Assembly (NCBI RefSeq): GCF_918797505.1 | Contig: NC_092800.1 | Location: forward strand, 30,122,263-30,186,262 | Reading direction: 5' to 3' | Source of the DNA: Bemisia tabaci | Taxonomy: Eukaryota > Arthropoda > Insecta > Hemiptera > Aleyrodidae | Length of the DNA stretch: 64,000 bases | Shown here: in pieces, positions 32,689 to 44,949 of the stretch | How positions within the stretch are numbered: position 1 is the stretch's first letter | Layout of the letters: every line of letters starts with the position of its first letter | The notes under the pieces: model-generated | What the model saw: the letters and a program-made list of their open reading frames with translations, nothing else | Told to the model about the DNA's origin: nothing | Databases searched by the model: none | Made by a program: the position numbers and the translations under genes

Positions 32689-33427
32689 TAGACTTCATCC
32701 ATGGACGTACCATGAGTTCAATTACGTGCGTGCGTGAGTCAATATTTTTTTCCTCTTTTCGAGTTTTGGTCGAGAGAGGAGAGGGATTAAGCTAGCATGA
32801 AGTTGTGAAAAAGCGTCTTAAAAGGTCACTCGAAGGAAGTCGAGAGCTATGTTCCAGGTGGTTCCCTCGGGGCCGCTCCATCACGTCAGGGGACAGCAGG
32901 ATGGGGGGGGGGGGGGCATCGGACGGAGGATATTTTGTGTGACATTGGTCACTCGGGAAGTCTCCGGGGTCTCCGGATTCCTGCACGCCTTCTTTCCGGT
33001 TTTGATTTATAAATTGTCCCTCGGCTGGCGAAAGGGCGCAAGTACACCTAGAGATGAGCCCGAGAAAGCATTGAGATATATGGATACACGGCTCAATGCA
33101 AAGTGTGGTTACGTCCTTATGTCAGAAAGGCGACGAAATTCTCTGAGCCGCTCTTTATCAACGGACGGGAAAAGCAGTGAAAGCTCTATGCACTACCAAT
33201 GTGTCCAGGATTGGGGGTAGCTGGTGTGGCTACTAAGCTCCTCTCCATCTGTTTAAATCTGATGCCTCGTAGTGTACATGTGCAACGTAACGCGCTAATT
33301 AGGGAGGGGGGAGGGCCGGGAGGGGTTCGCTGTTTTACTGTTCGTTAAATCGCAAATGAGAAACAAGGGAAAATCGCAGAGACAAGGCTAGTAACTAAGA
33401 ACTAAGAGAAATTCTTAGCATCCCAAA
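32689..33427. other. Intergenic DNA, G-run and motif-free frames
   Basis: A run of 14 G lies near 32903-32917. A 123-codon + strand frame (32849-33220) has no recognised domain and no splice or start context worth trusting. Confidence 0.35.
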
Positions 33428-34006
33428 TGAATCAGTGAGTTCGAAAACAAAGCAACTCGGGTTTTTTCCGATTTGCACTTTTTTACGGTTTAGTAACACT
33501 TATGGATAAAAGCATCTGCACGCAAAAGGAAATTTTGAAATTGCAATCGGAAGTGCTCGAAAACGCGACCGCGGGAAAAGGGAAAAATCGAAATATTTCA
33601 TTGGAAATACCAATTTTTGGCCAGTTCAAGGGAAACAGGTGACCATCCGATTTTGCGGTTTTCTTTTTTCGGTTCAGTACACCTTGTACCAACAAGTTTT
33701 GTAAATGTTCAAGCGTGATTCAGGTCGAAAAATATAAGTTTTTCTGGGCAGACTATGAAAAATCAGTATCTGAAAGTCGGTGAGAACAAAAACACACCAA
33801 CTCGGAAATTTGTAAACTCTTAATTTTCTGTCATCAAACATGGTGTATCGATTTCAACTTGGTGCTTTATAAAGTCCCTAAGTACTTGTCCTTTGGCACC
33901 AAAAAGGTTTTTCTTATACTAACTTCTTCGTCCGCTGCGCAGTTTTAGGTGTTTCCTGAACAATTCTTTTTTTCCGAGTTGGTGTGTTTTCGAACTCACT
34001 GATTCA
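33428..34006. mobile_element. TIR element of about 579 bp
   Basis: TGAATCAGTGAGTTCGAAAA and the inverted TTTTCGAACTCACTGATTCA are a perfect 20-base match. CAACTCGG/CCGAGTTG continue inside. An extra internal copy of ACACACCAACTCGG is at about 33793. It is non-coding; AA on both sides is the only possible TSD. Confidence 0.75.
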
Positions 34007-34172
34007 AATACGGACGTACTGTTCATTTCTTACGTTTCAATTACTATTGATCCAAATATCATAATTAATTATATCTAAGTAGTTTATACAATTTTAATGT
34101 GTGAAATTAATAATATCTTAATTAAGTTTTTAAAGTCTGAGTTTTCAGATTATTGAGAGAGAATGATAGCCG

Positions 34173-34834
34173 CAGGCCCGCCACATCCCATCTCGGGCCC
34201 TGGTACCAATTTTCTGGCCCGGGCCCCTAGCACAGGGGGGGGGGGGGGGTCCGGGGGGCCTCCCCCGGGAAATTTTTGAAATTTTAAATCTATTTGGACG
34301 CATTATGAAGCTCTTATGATGGAGATTTTCCATCAATTTCTGCAGAATAATTACGCCTTTTTGTTTACTTTCAGCACCAAAAACTTTCGAATTGTTGCAT
34401 TCAAAACATCTATAAATTTTTTTTTGAGGGGGCAGATGATAATTTTCAATTCTATGGGGAGCCAGGCCCCCTGGACTCCCCTTTCGTACGTCTATGGCAA
34501 GGGAGTTAAGCCATTGAAGTCGAGGATGCCCAGAAAGGAGCCTCTTAGCATCCGACAACGGAAGAAAATGAAAAACAGTTACTAAAAATATCATTCTACA
34601 TATACTCAAAATCTTGAAAATCTCTAAAAAAGTAAGAAAAATTTTATAGTGCCCTAGCGTGTTTTTGAAACTTTATTCACCTTTTGCGGTATTTTTGGGG
34701 TAATTTTTTCACTTTTCCCTACGAGACAAGGGTTACACATGAATTCGTAGTGGTTTGTCACCTGCGTCACGGGCCCCTCCAGGGCCCGGGCCCCGGTACC
34801 AGGGACCCAGTATCCCCCCCTTGTGGCGGGCCTG
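34173..34834. mobile_element. Non-autonomous hAT element, second family (662 bp)
   Basis: Perfect 12-base ends CAGGCCCGCCAC/GTGGCGGGCCTG are flanked by an exact 8-bp TSD, GATAGCCG, at 34165-34172 and 34835-34842. The GGGCCCTGGTACC and CCCGGGCCC blocks are also inverted inside the ends. The 12-G run lies inside. A 154-codon minus frame and an 89-codon plus frame show no hAT transposase motif. Confidence 0.9.
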
Positions 34835-35077
34835 GATAGCCGTATAGTAACCTTATTAAATCTACATCACACTCGAAAGTTGAGTATTTCTCCCGGTTTT
34901 TGATCAATTTATTTCTAATTCCTATATAAATGAAGATCAATAAAACCCATTACTAAAATGATAATTGTGACAATGTGACATGTATATTTAAATGTATGAT
35001 TAAAATTTATTTAATGTACCAAAACTTAAATCCTTGCTTGTAATCCGCCCTATTGAATCTTATGAAAGAGGGATCCC

Positions 35078-35224
35078 TTGAATGGATTACATTTTGCAAT
35101 GAGGAACCATAATTTTTGGCTCATCTTAGAAACAACATATATGCCATTGGTTTCCATATGCAGATATGTGCTTTTACGGGAGAGGAAGAGATAATGGTTC
35201 CTTATTGTAAAATGTAATCAACAT
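35078..35224. mobile_element. Family D MITE, simple copy
   Basis: GGATTACATTTTGCAATGAG with GAACCATAATTTTTGGCTCA faces the inverted ATGGTTCCTTATTGTAAAAT with GTAATC. The interior has CCATTGGTTTCCATATGCAG. This copy is the shortest and cleanest of family D here. The TSD is unclear. Confidence 0.75.
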
Positions 35225-35748
35225 ATATTTGCCTCTGTTTTTGTATTTTTCTATGTGTGAACTTAACGTGCCTCACCATTTTCCTCCTAAATTCTATTCA
35301 TTTGTTACGAAAACTGGCAACAGGAGGACATCTAAACGAGGTTACGGATTTATCTAATTTCCCGAAGCCAGCGCGAGGCCGACCGCGCGCGTTTAGAAAG
35401 GAAGCAGCTTTCGCCAGGGCCGGTTTTCCGAATAAAAGTTCCGTAGGACTTGGCTCTAATCAGGGTTCCTTAGCAGGGCGAAAGGGTAGTCGCAACCGGA
35501 GCTGATAAAGCACAAAAGTATACCTAATATTATATGCTCGGATGTCGGGGAGTTATTATACTCTTCATATCGCCCCAGGAAGCGGGCCGGAGGGAACACG
35601 GCAAGGGTTTATTTTTTATTAATAAATGAAAGTTGAAAGGGGCGGTTTTGATTCTTTCCTCGCCGCGCACTTAACTTTTTAAAAGCTCGCCGAGTCTGTG
35701 AGTAATTTCAATTAGTTTTTCGCTCCTTTTTATTTTCGCCTCGCCTTC
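35225..35748. other. Intergenic DNA with a GC-richer patch
   Basis: About 35365-35500 is GC-richer (GCGCGAGGCCGACCGCGCGC). An 82-codon frame there carries no motif. Nothing else recognised. Confidence 0.35.
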
Positions 35749-36834
35749 CGCGTACTGAGGAAAAACGCCGTATGGACTTTTAGAAGTTGCCGAGTGGCCT
35801 TCGAAAAAACCCTATTTTCGAGTCAACCCACGAGTACACTGAAAAAAAATTCTCGGCGTTTTTACCAAGGTCCGTTGATACCTTTACCATCTCACTTTTT
35901 TTTACCAATTATTGGTAATTTTACCAAGAGAGACTGGTAAGCTTACCTAAAAACAGGTATTTTTACTGTTTTTTTCAGGTAAGAATACCACTTTTATTGG
36001 TAATCAATTCCCGGTAACTTTGCCATTTTATCTCGGTAATTCTACCACAGTCGATAAAAAATATTGGCGTTTTTACCGGGGTCCAGTAAAATTACCGAGA
36101 AAGTCAATAATTTTACCGAGATTTCTCGGTAAAATTACCAATTTCATTAATCTTAATTTTACCAAGAAAAAACTTGGATCAAATAGAATCCTGAATTCTT
36201 GGTAATTTTACCCTTTTCGTAGTTAACACAGAGAGATTTTTTTTCCAGTGCAATTTACCTTACAGTTTTTGGTATTGTAGACTCAATTCCATAGTGAATT
36301 TTCTGAAAAAATTGGAAAAATATGCTTGCAAGTTTTCATATAGTGCTAGAAAACCTTCTGAGAAGCTACAAGTCTTGTAGAAAGTACTGAACTTTAGAGA
36401 TCTTTGAGCCTTTGACCTCTTATTAAGTGTTAGTTCGAAAGTCAAGAATGTGTTCAAGAGTGAAAAATAAGTGAAGGGGTGCAAAAGGATGTACACAAAT
36501 TACCAAAATAACTTATCAGTAATTATTATGTGTATTAATTTGACAGCACCTACACGAAAAACCCAACTTGAAATAAATATTATAGGATATACAATGCATA
36601 ATAATACAAATAGGTGCCCTTTATCAAAGTGACTATCTACCTAAAAATTTGACTTATTTTCTGTTTTATACATTTTATTGCGTGCAGATAGAAACAGACT
36701 AGCCGTCCGTTAGTAATTCCGTTCCATTTAGACACAGTATTAGGACAGGAAATCCCTTAAAATTTATAATTCCTAAGAGGAAATTTGGCAACGTTTGATG
36801 GCTCACACGCTGTTTTTCCCTAGCGCAGCAGTGT
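35749..36834. mobile_element. Split family M copy interrupted by other DNA
   Basis: The left part (CGTACTGAGGAAAAACGCCG, AGAAGTTGCC) and right part (AAATTTGGCAACGTTTGATG, CTAGCGCAGCAGTG) are the two ends of family M. They are about 1 kb apart instead of 253 bases. A family N element occupies 35837-36250; the rest of the interval is not explained. Confidence 0.5.
35837..36250. mobile_element. CAC-type element, family N copy (414 bp) rich in TTTACC
   Basis: CACTGAAAAAAAATTCTCGG faces GAGAGATTTTTTTTCCAGTG. The interior has more than 20 copies of short GGTAA/TTACC motifs in both orientations, giving many alternative stems. The flanks TA/CA match in one of two bases only. Confidence 0.7.
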
Positions 36835-37146
36835 AGACGTTGAAAGTAGCTCAGATCCGTGGAATCCCCAAATGCACGAAGCTTTTTGTTGTGCTTCGCG
36901 CCCTTCTTATTGTAGTTCTGAGCTTTCACGTACCTCTGCGGCTTTGTGCATCCCGTATTTTTCCACCCATTGAAAAATGAATGCTTTTTTTGGCCTTTCA
37001 GAGGCTTCTATAACATTGTATTGTTTCGTGAGCTTTGTGGCTAATTATTATTTTAAATGAGGTGTTTAAATTCGGTCGGGGATCGCCCACTGTGGCCATG
37101 CATACCTTAGTGCGTAGCCATGTTCATTTTAAGTGCCTTTATTCTT

Positions 37147-37148
<2 letters not shown>

Positions 37149-37187
<39 letters not shown>
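37149..37187. repeat. Poly(T) run of about 39
   Basis: An uninterrupted T-run of about 39 bases ends in AGGAAACG. It may be the A-tail of a minus-strand retroposon, but no TSD or body was identified. Its length in the assembly is unreliable. Confidence 0.8.
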
Positions 37188-37189
<2 letters not shown>

Positions 37190-37399
37190 GAAACGCCCAT
37201 TTTTCCCCGCACCCTTTTCCCATCTCGTCGTCCTCTTCACTCTACAATTTCTCTAAAATATGATGAAAAACCCCATCAGATCGGATCTTATTCGTTTTGT
37301 AACATTATTTTAGAAAACAGTTCCAAAAAAAAATGAATAAATAAATTTTGCGTGGACCTTTGTTGAAAATTTCCCGGATACTGACTGAATCACAGTGGC

Positions 37400-37667
37400 C
37401 AGCTGCGGGCCGATTATCGAAATCGATAGATAAAGCTTTAGACAAAGAAGACAAAAGGGGTATGGAGGGATCCTATTGGCGGAAGTGAGTGGTTGCACTA
37501 GACAAAGGAGGTAGGTAATAGACTAACTAGCAACTCACAGGAGATCCTATAGTTAGTCCATCATTTTTTCCCTTAGTCTATGGAGACCATGCATTCCAAC
37601 CAATAGGATCACTCCATACTCTCTATGTGTTCTTTGTCTATCAATTTCAATAATCAGCCCGCTGAAC
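37400..37667. mobile_element. TIR element, family L copy 2
   Basis: GCGGGCCGATTATCGAAATC faces AATTTCAATAATCAGCCCGC. GGATCCTATTGG/CCAATAGGATC and the AGACTAACTA/TAGTTAGTC pair lie inside. It corresponds to 18284-18549 in the reverse direction. Confidence 0.75.
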
Positions 37668-38302
37668 TGATTTTTCTCCTATTTTTTTCATTCGGAAATT
37701 TCTTACTACCCTAGCGCCTTAATTCCAGCCAATTGAAAAGGTGTGACTTAGAGAAGAAGGCAATCGTTTTAACGTGAATATAGCTAATTTTAAGAGGTGA
37801 ACTTGCGGATCTTCAAGAGGAGAGGGTGATTTTAGGAAATGAAACGGCAGTGGTAGACGATGAGAAAAGGGAGGGGAGGCTGAAGGATTTCAAGTGTTTC
37901 AACGGCTGTTGTAATTGTAATAGGAGATAATCAATCAAGTGGCAGTGGGCAACGCACCTCTCAATGTGTCCATAGCTGCCCAAATACTGCTAAATTCGCT
38001 AATTTTAATCGAGAAAAAGGCGAAAAAGACCTCCCTCTCAGCACATTCAACTCGCTAGGAGACTCAAAAAGACAACAACGGTCCTCATGGACTCATAAAA
38101 AAGTAGGGATGAATTGACTCTAAAATATGCAATTTACTTTTACTTCGCGAGATTGATAAGTAAAATGCATCGTCAATATGTCGTAGGCAAATAGTTAAAT
38201 AATAGTATAAACTATTAAATTAAACAATAGTTAGGCACTTAATAAAATGCCCGGGGCAAATAAATCGGGCATTTTATTAAGTGCCTTGGGAAAAAATCTA
38301 AT

Positions 38303-38440
38303 TGGATTTCATTCTGCGATAAGGAACCACTATCTCTGACTCTTTAATAAAAGCACCTCTCTGCATAGGGAAGCCAATGGCATTTATTTTGTTTCTAAGA
38401 TGAGTCCAAAATAATGGTTTCTTGTCGCAAAATGTGGTCC
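38303..38440. mobile_element. Family D MITE
   Basis: GGATTTCATTCTGCGATAAG faces the inverted CTTGTCGCAAAATGTGGTCC. The interior GCATAGGGAAGCCAATGGCA is the family D centre. The flanks AATT/AACT match in three of four bases. Confidence 0.7.
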
Positions 38441-39122
38441 AACTGATGAATGACTTGTTGAGCAACTTGTCCAACGAATGAGGCTCCGTTTGACAAACTA
38501 ACTTCGCAAATCACCTGACACAACATTCATCAGCCAGCATTAAGCAGAAACGTTTCTGCCCATCATCAGATATTACTGAGTCAGCAAAAGTATGATGTTT
38601 TGTCTTTTCTTGAAGGTGTGATGCACGTATATTTTGTCTACCTATCTTTCCGAACTCACACCAATTGTACGAGGTACATAAGCCACATGGAATAAAAATA
38701 TATCCGACAAGTCAACCGCTGGGGGAGGGGAGGGGGTGTGTAATTGGAGCCCCCACCACCGAACGATCAAAGTCGGTTGCTATGCGGGGACCGCAACCAC
38801 GATTCGGAATGGTAGATCGGTCGAAGTTGTAAAATGGAAGACTTGTAATAGTAATGGGCGCCTGCATGCGTGTATTTTTCCATTAGCCGCGTGTAGCCTG
38901 CTATTACCGCTGATGACTGTTAATAACGGGGTTGAGGCCCGGCCCTGGCCCGGCACGAACCCTCTCCCCCGCGCCTCCGCTTTTTTCCCCCTTTCCCCTG
39001 GATTTCCCTTTTTTTCATTTCGTCCTCGGACCCGGCGCTGTCCTCCCGGAGACCCGGAGACATCTGCGATTGCCATGTGGCGGGCTGGGTGCCTGAGCTT
39101 CGCCGCCTGACGTGGAGGAATA
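38441..39122. other. Intergenic DNA, GC-rich in its second half
   Basis: From about 38740 to 39115 GC content is high (GGCCCTGGCCCGGCACG, GACCCGGCGCTGTCC). Both strands carry motif-free frames of 116-129 codons. This patch, not a repeat in the window, could be a CpG-rich regulatory stretch; no evidence decides. Confidence 0.35.
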
Positions 39123-39375
39123 CTGCCGTGCTGAGGAGGAACGCCGTATGAGCTTTTAGACGTTGCCAAATTTCCTCTGAAAGATCACCAATTTTCAAGA
39201 AAATTTGTGAATACTTGTCGTCCAATTTCTCGGGAAATTTTGCTTGCAATTTGATCCAAAAAGTCTGCAAATTTCAAGGAAAAATGTTGATAATTTTCCT
39301 AAAAAATTAACATTCTATCAGAGGAAATTTGGCAACCCTCGAATGTCCATACGGCGTTTTTCGTTAGCACGGCAG
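39123..39375. mobile_element. 4-bp-TSD MITE, family M copy 3
   Basis: CTGCCGTGCTGAGGAGGAAC faces the inverted GTTTTTCGTTAGCACGGCAG over 253 bases. AATA is duplicated at 39119-39122 and 39376-39379. It is the cleanest example of the family. Confidence 0.88.
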
Positions 39376-39618
39376 AATAGGTGATTGGTGGGAAATGCGT
39401 CGTCGACGGAAACGGGGAAGCGAAAATGAGACCGGATTTCGCTGTTGTTCGCTGAGTTCCTGGCTATTATCGCACGCATGAAACGTGAAAAATGTGTCGG
39501 GAACTGAGATAAACGAGACTATAGCATAGGCGCATTTTATAATAGAAGAGTCCGTATTTCGGCACAAGTTAAGATAATTAACAAACCAATTTAAAAAAAA
39601 ATTCTTAATACACCTTTT

Positions 39619-39686
39619 GGCGACGATTTTTTAATTGCATTCAGTGCTTAATTATTAATTTATTCCTTTAATTAAATAATCGTCGC
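39619..39686. promoter_or_regulatory. Hairpin with a cluster of ATTA/TAAT homeodomain core sites
   Basis: GGCGACGATTTTTTAATT and AATTAAATAATCGTCGC pair imperfectly. Between and within them are at least six TAAT/ATTA cores in under 70 bases (TTAATTATTAATTTATT). Such cores bind homeodomain proteins in general. In AT-rich DNA they also arise by chance, so regulatory use is speculative. Confidence 0.25.
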
Positions 39687-40423
39687 GAGTGAGTATTCTT
39701 AAAACAATTCTTTTTTTGAGCTTATTAAGCATGTGCAATGTTGAAATTATGTTGGTTTTCGAGTATTAAAGTAAGCAGGAACCAGAACAAATTTTAGTCA
39801 AATTTTTAAAAATGTCAATCAACTTGTCCAAGTCCCTTTGTTGACACTTCTTTCTCGGGTATTGTTTTGGGCTTTAACCTTAATGTTTCCTTATCGAAAT
39901 TATTTGTGATTAAAAGTTACCGAATAAATCGGATAGAAATATAGTATTCGGCTTTTTACCAAGACACGCTTTTAAAACTAGTTTTATAAGAATATATTAT
40001 CGGTAAAAATTCGGAACGGAAATTTATTCCGGGTTTTACAAATTAAACCAGTCAAAATCTGTATTTTAACCATCCAATGGGAAAAGAGACCCTACTCAAC
40101 GGAAGTGAAATGTTCAGTGGAGCCACTTTCAGTTATGCCATCAATTTTGGGTCCTTAAGAATGAGCGAACGCAGTCTCTCATACACTTGCTCTACTAGAA
40201 AAATGGTGAGTTGCGCGTGACTTAGAATATTGGTAAGATGATGGTGGACAGTAAAAAATTAATAGAACCGTCAAACACCATGATATATGTATTACGCCCA
40301 ATAATATAAACGACGTTGTGATTTCTTAAAATACACGGTGGATCATAACATTCAAGGCGCAACGTGAGTGGTTTCTTGGTTTCATGTTCATATGAACGTG
40401 GTCAGGCTGCTGCTGAACACCGA

Positions 40424-40552
40424 CATTGCCTAATCAGATCATTGAAGGCAAACTGGCGAAAGCGCGATACACTATCTAGATGCAAAGCTTACTCTTACAT
40501 ACTGCACACTGGCCAGTTCTCCTTCAATGAGCTGATTAGGCAATATGATCGT
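40424..40552. repeat. Fold-back repeat
   Basis: CATTGCCTAATCAGATCATT faces the inverted AATGAGCTGATTAGGCAATA, with GGCAAACTGGC/CTGGCCAGTTCTCC inside. Related AACTGGTGAGAAT sequence occurs near 28565 and 28705. Confidence 0.65.
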
Positions 40553-41083
40553 CTTGTGAGCTTTAATAGTTGCGTGCAAAATGTGTACCATTTGTTGCAA
40601 CTAAATGGTCCAGCCCTGAAAATCTTTGTCAAACTGTTTAAACTGGAGTCAGCGTGAACAGTTTGAGAGCAGCAATAGTTGCATGCAGTATATGGGCCAC
40701 GTTCTTTCGGTCTTGAAGGTATGAACAATACAACTTTGCTTTACTTTCTACGCTGTGACTGGTCCACCTCAACAACATTCAATTAGACAATTAGAGCGGC
40801 TTGGGAACAGTGACAGTTGTAAGCAGCAAGCTGATCGTGTTCACTTTGATTTTAAGAAGTTTCACCTATCGATGTTTTGTTTCGAAGTTCTTGAATTTAC
40901 ATACAATGTACCAATCATCTCATGCTCTGATCAGTGATCACTTTACAAAAAAAAAACTCGATTATTGGTTATCTATAAACACTCTGGGAGTCGTGATGAC
41001 TCCGTATGATTAAAAATACCTACCCACCAATTTTATGGCGTGCCAAAGCGTCACTATGTCCCATATCAATGGCTAAAGTCGAA

Positions 41084-41150
41084 AAATACGCATGTTCTCG
41101 CACAATTTTTACATCCAGAATGTTAAATCAGCATCACTTTTTTCGGTGCA
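41084..41150. repeat. Right-end fragment of the 11188-11407 fold-back family
   Basis: ACATCCAGAATGTTAAATCA followed by CACTTTTTTCGGTGC repeats the right end of that element. The left end is not found nearby. Confidence 0.5.
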
Positions 41151-41769
41151 TATTTTGGCGTGTAGAGAAACAGTAAGAAATCATAGAAAGCATATGCCCT
41201 CGAAAGGGTACGCGTTTGCTCAAACAGCGGGCGTAATGTTTCAGAGTAGGCAAAGGGAACCTGTTGCATGATTGCGTAGGGCAATAAATCTATTCGAATC
41301 TCAGCGAGTGCCTGGAAAAGCAAGCTTTTCGTGGCAAAGCGTGTTGTCGCCCCGTTGTAAATTACATCACCCGTAGTCGAGCCGCAAACACAGGTTATTT
41401 TAACAGCCACGTCATTCATTCTATCTCTTCATGTGGAATTCCTCATAATGCACTATATGTGCGTGATATGCTTTCCCTTTGACGTCTCAGTACGTATTTT
41501 TCCATTTTAGAAGAGCAGAGAGGTCTGTTTGGACTTTTTGTGGCGACCTTTTTATGTAACAAAGAAACTTGTTGGCTGATTCAACATCATCCTCATCGTT
41601 TACTCATGCAAAAATTTCAGCAACTACGGTGTATTCTTTTCAAATTAAGAGTACCATGACAAGAATTTTCCTTTCAAGAATGTGCTAATAAAAGTCCTGT
41701 AGTTCCTGGAGATACGTCTGTTTTTAAATGTGCACATTTTTGTCCTCTCATGAGAATTGAGTCTCAAAT

Positions 41770-42011
41770 GAGCCGCGTTTAACAGAAAATAATCAAGCCA
41801 CATCTGTTATTGCCAAATTTAACCGCTCAATTGAATTTTTTACCAAATTATGTTTGTGCAGATCCCTCGGAGAATTTTCAGGAATTTGCCTCGTAATATG
41901 AAGGAAATTCACCAAAATTTTCACAAAAATCCGAAGAATCAGGCTCACGTAAAATAATGCAATTACCCACTTAAATTTGGCAATAGCTGATGTGGCTTGG
42001 TTCCTTTCTGC
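41770..42011. mobile_element. 4-bp-TSD MITE, family C copy 4 (right end shortened)
   Basis: GAGCCGCGTTTAACAGAAAA at the left and AGCTGATGTGGCTTGGTTCC at the right. The terminal AAGCGGTCC-type bases are missing on the right, yet AAAT flanks both sides (41766-41769, 42012-42015). Confidence 0.75.
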
Positions 42012-43980
42012 AAATGCTCTTAGATCAAAAACATCGCCCGGGAGAGTGAGGGAAATAATTTCCTCCTTTCCGTATTTAACAGTTGACCTTCTTTTCGAGT
42101 TAATTTCAGTGATTTTTGATAAATTTTAGTGCTTTTGCAAATTTTTCAAGTTTTGCTCTCTTCTAGAGAAAATTTCACCTCCACCGAACAAAGTCCCCCC
42201 CCCCCCCTCTTCACAAGATTTGGCTGAAATGACGCTCTTGCTTTTGATCTCAAAATCTTACGCCCTAAAGAAACGAAAGAAGAAAGCTAACCACGGGGCC
42301 GAAAGGAACTGGGCGGAGCCGAACAACCAGATCAGTGAATGAAACTCCATAAATATCATTAGAACAATTCCCGCTCCGACTCATCCTCGCTCGCTCGGAT
42401 TCGAAAGGGAAAAGGGTTAAAAGCTGTATTTATTAAAATAAAAATAAAAGGGAGACGAACGGGGAGGAAAAAATGATGCGAGTCAAATAAAAATCCTAGT
42501 TGAGCGTCTCTTTGTACTCCGGGGTTGAATAAAGAGGAGCTTGCCAAACAATATGATGTAGTCCCTTTCTTCGCGCTGCCTGGAGGGGGCAAACATAAGA
42601 AACGCCGTGGATCATTCATCCCTCCGGCTACGAGGAGTATCCAACTTGGATCTGATCCATAACCCGGCGTACACCCCTATATTCTCTGTGTACCTTATAT
42701 AGGATCGGGACCAAGTACACTGCGCGGCGCCCTCTTCAGCTCGCTGTGCATTATAGATTACCTGGACTCCTCCAAGAAATCGTATCCCTTTATTATATCT
42801 TCGAGAGACTTCTTACCCTTTCCGGGTGATATTTTAGTGCTTTCACCTCCGCTTATCGAGTGCCGCATCGGGGTTGCCTCCTGCGCCGGAAAAGCTGGGA
42901 TTCGACGTGCGGGGAAAGGGAAGGGGATGATATTTTACGGACGCTTTGTGTGAGGAGGGTTGACAAACATGACTCCTTTCTTCTTCGAGGTCAATGAAGA
43001 GAAAGTGACGCTGGGTTCTGATTTTTCTCGTTGCTTTAAATTCAAGCATTGATAGAAATAGACTATAGAGTGTTGGATATTTAAAACTCGTTAAGCAGCA
43101 GGAAAACCTATTTTCAATTGTGGAAAAAGTAAAAATTCCAAAGATTCTTGAAAACAAAAATATCTTTATGTATTGAAAGTATACGCATATTGTAATTGAA
43201 GAAACAAAAGTTAAAGAAGTATCTAATGAGAGCTTTCTCTCATGAATTCATGGAATAAAATATTATCGTTAAAAAGTAACAAAACATTTAAACCCGTTAT
43301 TTCTTGGTTTTATATTCACAAATGCCACTAGAATTATTTTTATAGGAAAGTCCTTTCATACAGTAAATTGACATTCTTCGGTGTGACGCGACTCTATAGT
43401 ATGTTTAAGTAATTTATCGGTATATCTCATTAAAGTGCCTCTGTAATATAAATGTAAATATACGATTGTTCAATTATTCCCTATATGTTTGGTCTTAATT
43501 TTAGAAACAAATTGCCGCACGAAAATAGACTCTTCCTTTATTAAGTCAACTTCTGTCAAAACGAACAAGTTTAAAAAATGTTGCTGCGAAGAGATTTAAG
43601 CAATTTTTTGGATGGAAATACCGTGGATAGGATAAGAAAAAACATTTTACTGAATTCACTTTCTCCTACTTTCGAGACATGAATTCACAGAATACCAAAT
43701 TTAAGCTGTTCCCAAATTTGAGAACTTAATTTTCACGGCGATTGTTACGTGACGTCTTCGCAGTACATCTCTTTAGAGCTTTCATTTTTTAAAAAAGTTG
43801 CTGACAAACCAACCATTTTACAAATGGGAACATTTAAATAGGACGAATGAATTGGAGACATTTTTCACGAAAAAATATCGGTCTATTTACCTCCAAAAAC
43901 ATGAATTCTTGCCGAAGTACCAAACTGTAAGCTATTTCCGCAGTTGGGTCCTTAATTTTTTCGGCGATTGTCACACGACA
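42012..43980. other. About 2 kb of intergenic DNA, no gene recognised
   Basis: A run of 14 C lies near 42197-42210 and a GC-richer patch at about 42590-42760. Frames of up to 104 codons lack motifs. From 43150 to 43800 the DNA is plain AT-rich. Confidence 0.4.
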
Positions 43981-44110
43981 ATTCTTACTCGCTCCTCTGA
44001 CGTAAGGACGTATCTCAATTTCTATGTGAGCCCTGTGTCCCATATAACTCTATGCTTTTCGGGGCTCATTTGGAAATAAACTTACGCTCTTTTGTCAGAG
44101 GAGTGAGAAT
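43981..44110. mobile_element. Short fold-back element, family Y copy 1
   Basis: ATTCTTACTCGCTCCTCTGA faces the inverted TCAGAGGAGTGAGAAT. GTGAGCCCTGT and GGGGCTCATTTGG lie inside. Copy 2 is at about 50937-51069 in the opposite orientation. Confidence 0.7.
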
Positions 44111-44907
44111 TTTACGATGCAATTACGACCACCCTTGCCTGGATTTTGCCGTGGTATGACCGCAACAGCGGAAGCGGAAGACTACACATGACCCTTTGAG
44201 GTGACGACAACGCGACACTATTTCAAAAGAGAGAGCCTTTACGCAAACGGTGCCGGAGGTAGGGGGAGGGTAGGAAGGTCGTGAAGGGATACAAGTTATA
44301 ACCATGCGTCGCGGTTATGTAATTAAGAAATTCGCGTGGTCGAAAGCTCGGAGAAAGGGTACCTTTACTAACCCGCATTAATTACGATGGCTGTAAAATA
44401 TTATTGCTCTTATATTACTGGGAATCGTTCCACTCATGCAAGCTCTTCCTGAACTCTATGCTTTATAAATGACCTATTAGGTTTTAGAGTAGATTACAGT
44501 CTTTTAATTTATCGAATCACATCGTGATTCTTACGTGGAAATCAACACATTTTCTTTGTAGGGATTAACAATGTCTCATTTATTTTTGTATCGTTTCTTC
44601 TGTATTAGGCTCCCAGCTAATAAGGTGGTAAAATTGCGGTGGATTTACAATTGTCATTAGAGTCAAAAATTTCGAGCGCCAATTTTTTCAAAAATTTGTT
44701 GACTCTAATTGAAATTTATGAAGTTATTCCTCCATCAGACTCAATGTAGAAAATAAATTTTAGCCCTTCTTCTGATCAACTAATTTTTATTTTCCGACTA
44801 CGAGTTTTTGACAGAAGAAAATATACGACTACCGGAACTCAAAAACATTCCTAACTCAATTTTTTCAAAAAAAAGGGTTGGTCCCTTTTTGATGAACTCG
44901 GTCCAAT
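44111..44907. other. AT-rich intergenic DNA, no feature seen
   Basis: No paired ends, repeats or coding-like patches were recognised. AGAGTCAAAAATTTCGA near 44660 resembles AGAGTCAAAAACTTCGA near 19012, a possible old dispersed repeat. Confidence 0.35.
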
Positions 44908-44949
44908 TCATGTTTACTGAAGAAAACATGGCAATATCCGAGCGAGGGT

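Noticed and set aside
34145..34609. 154-codon minus frame overlapping the hAT-like element, considered as transposase
   Set aside because: It runs across the element's left boundary and lacks hAT catalytic or dimerisation motifs. The element is treated as non-autonomous.
41690..41715. CCTGTAGTTCC resembling part of the miR-993 5p arm, a microRNA I expect near Hox3/Dfd in some insects
   Set aside because: Only 11 bases match and no complementary arm lies within hairpin distance. Neither miR-993 nor miR-10 mature sequence was seen on either strand.
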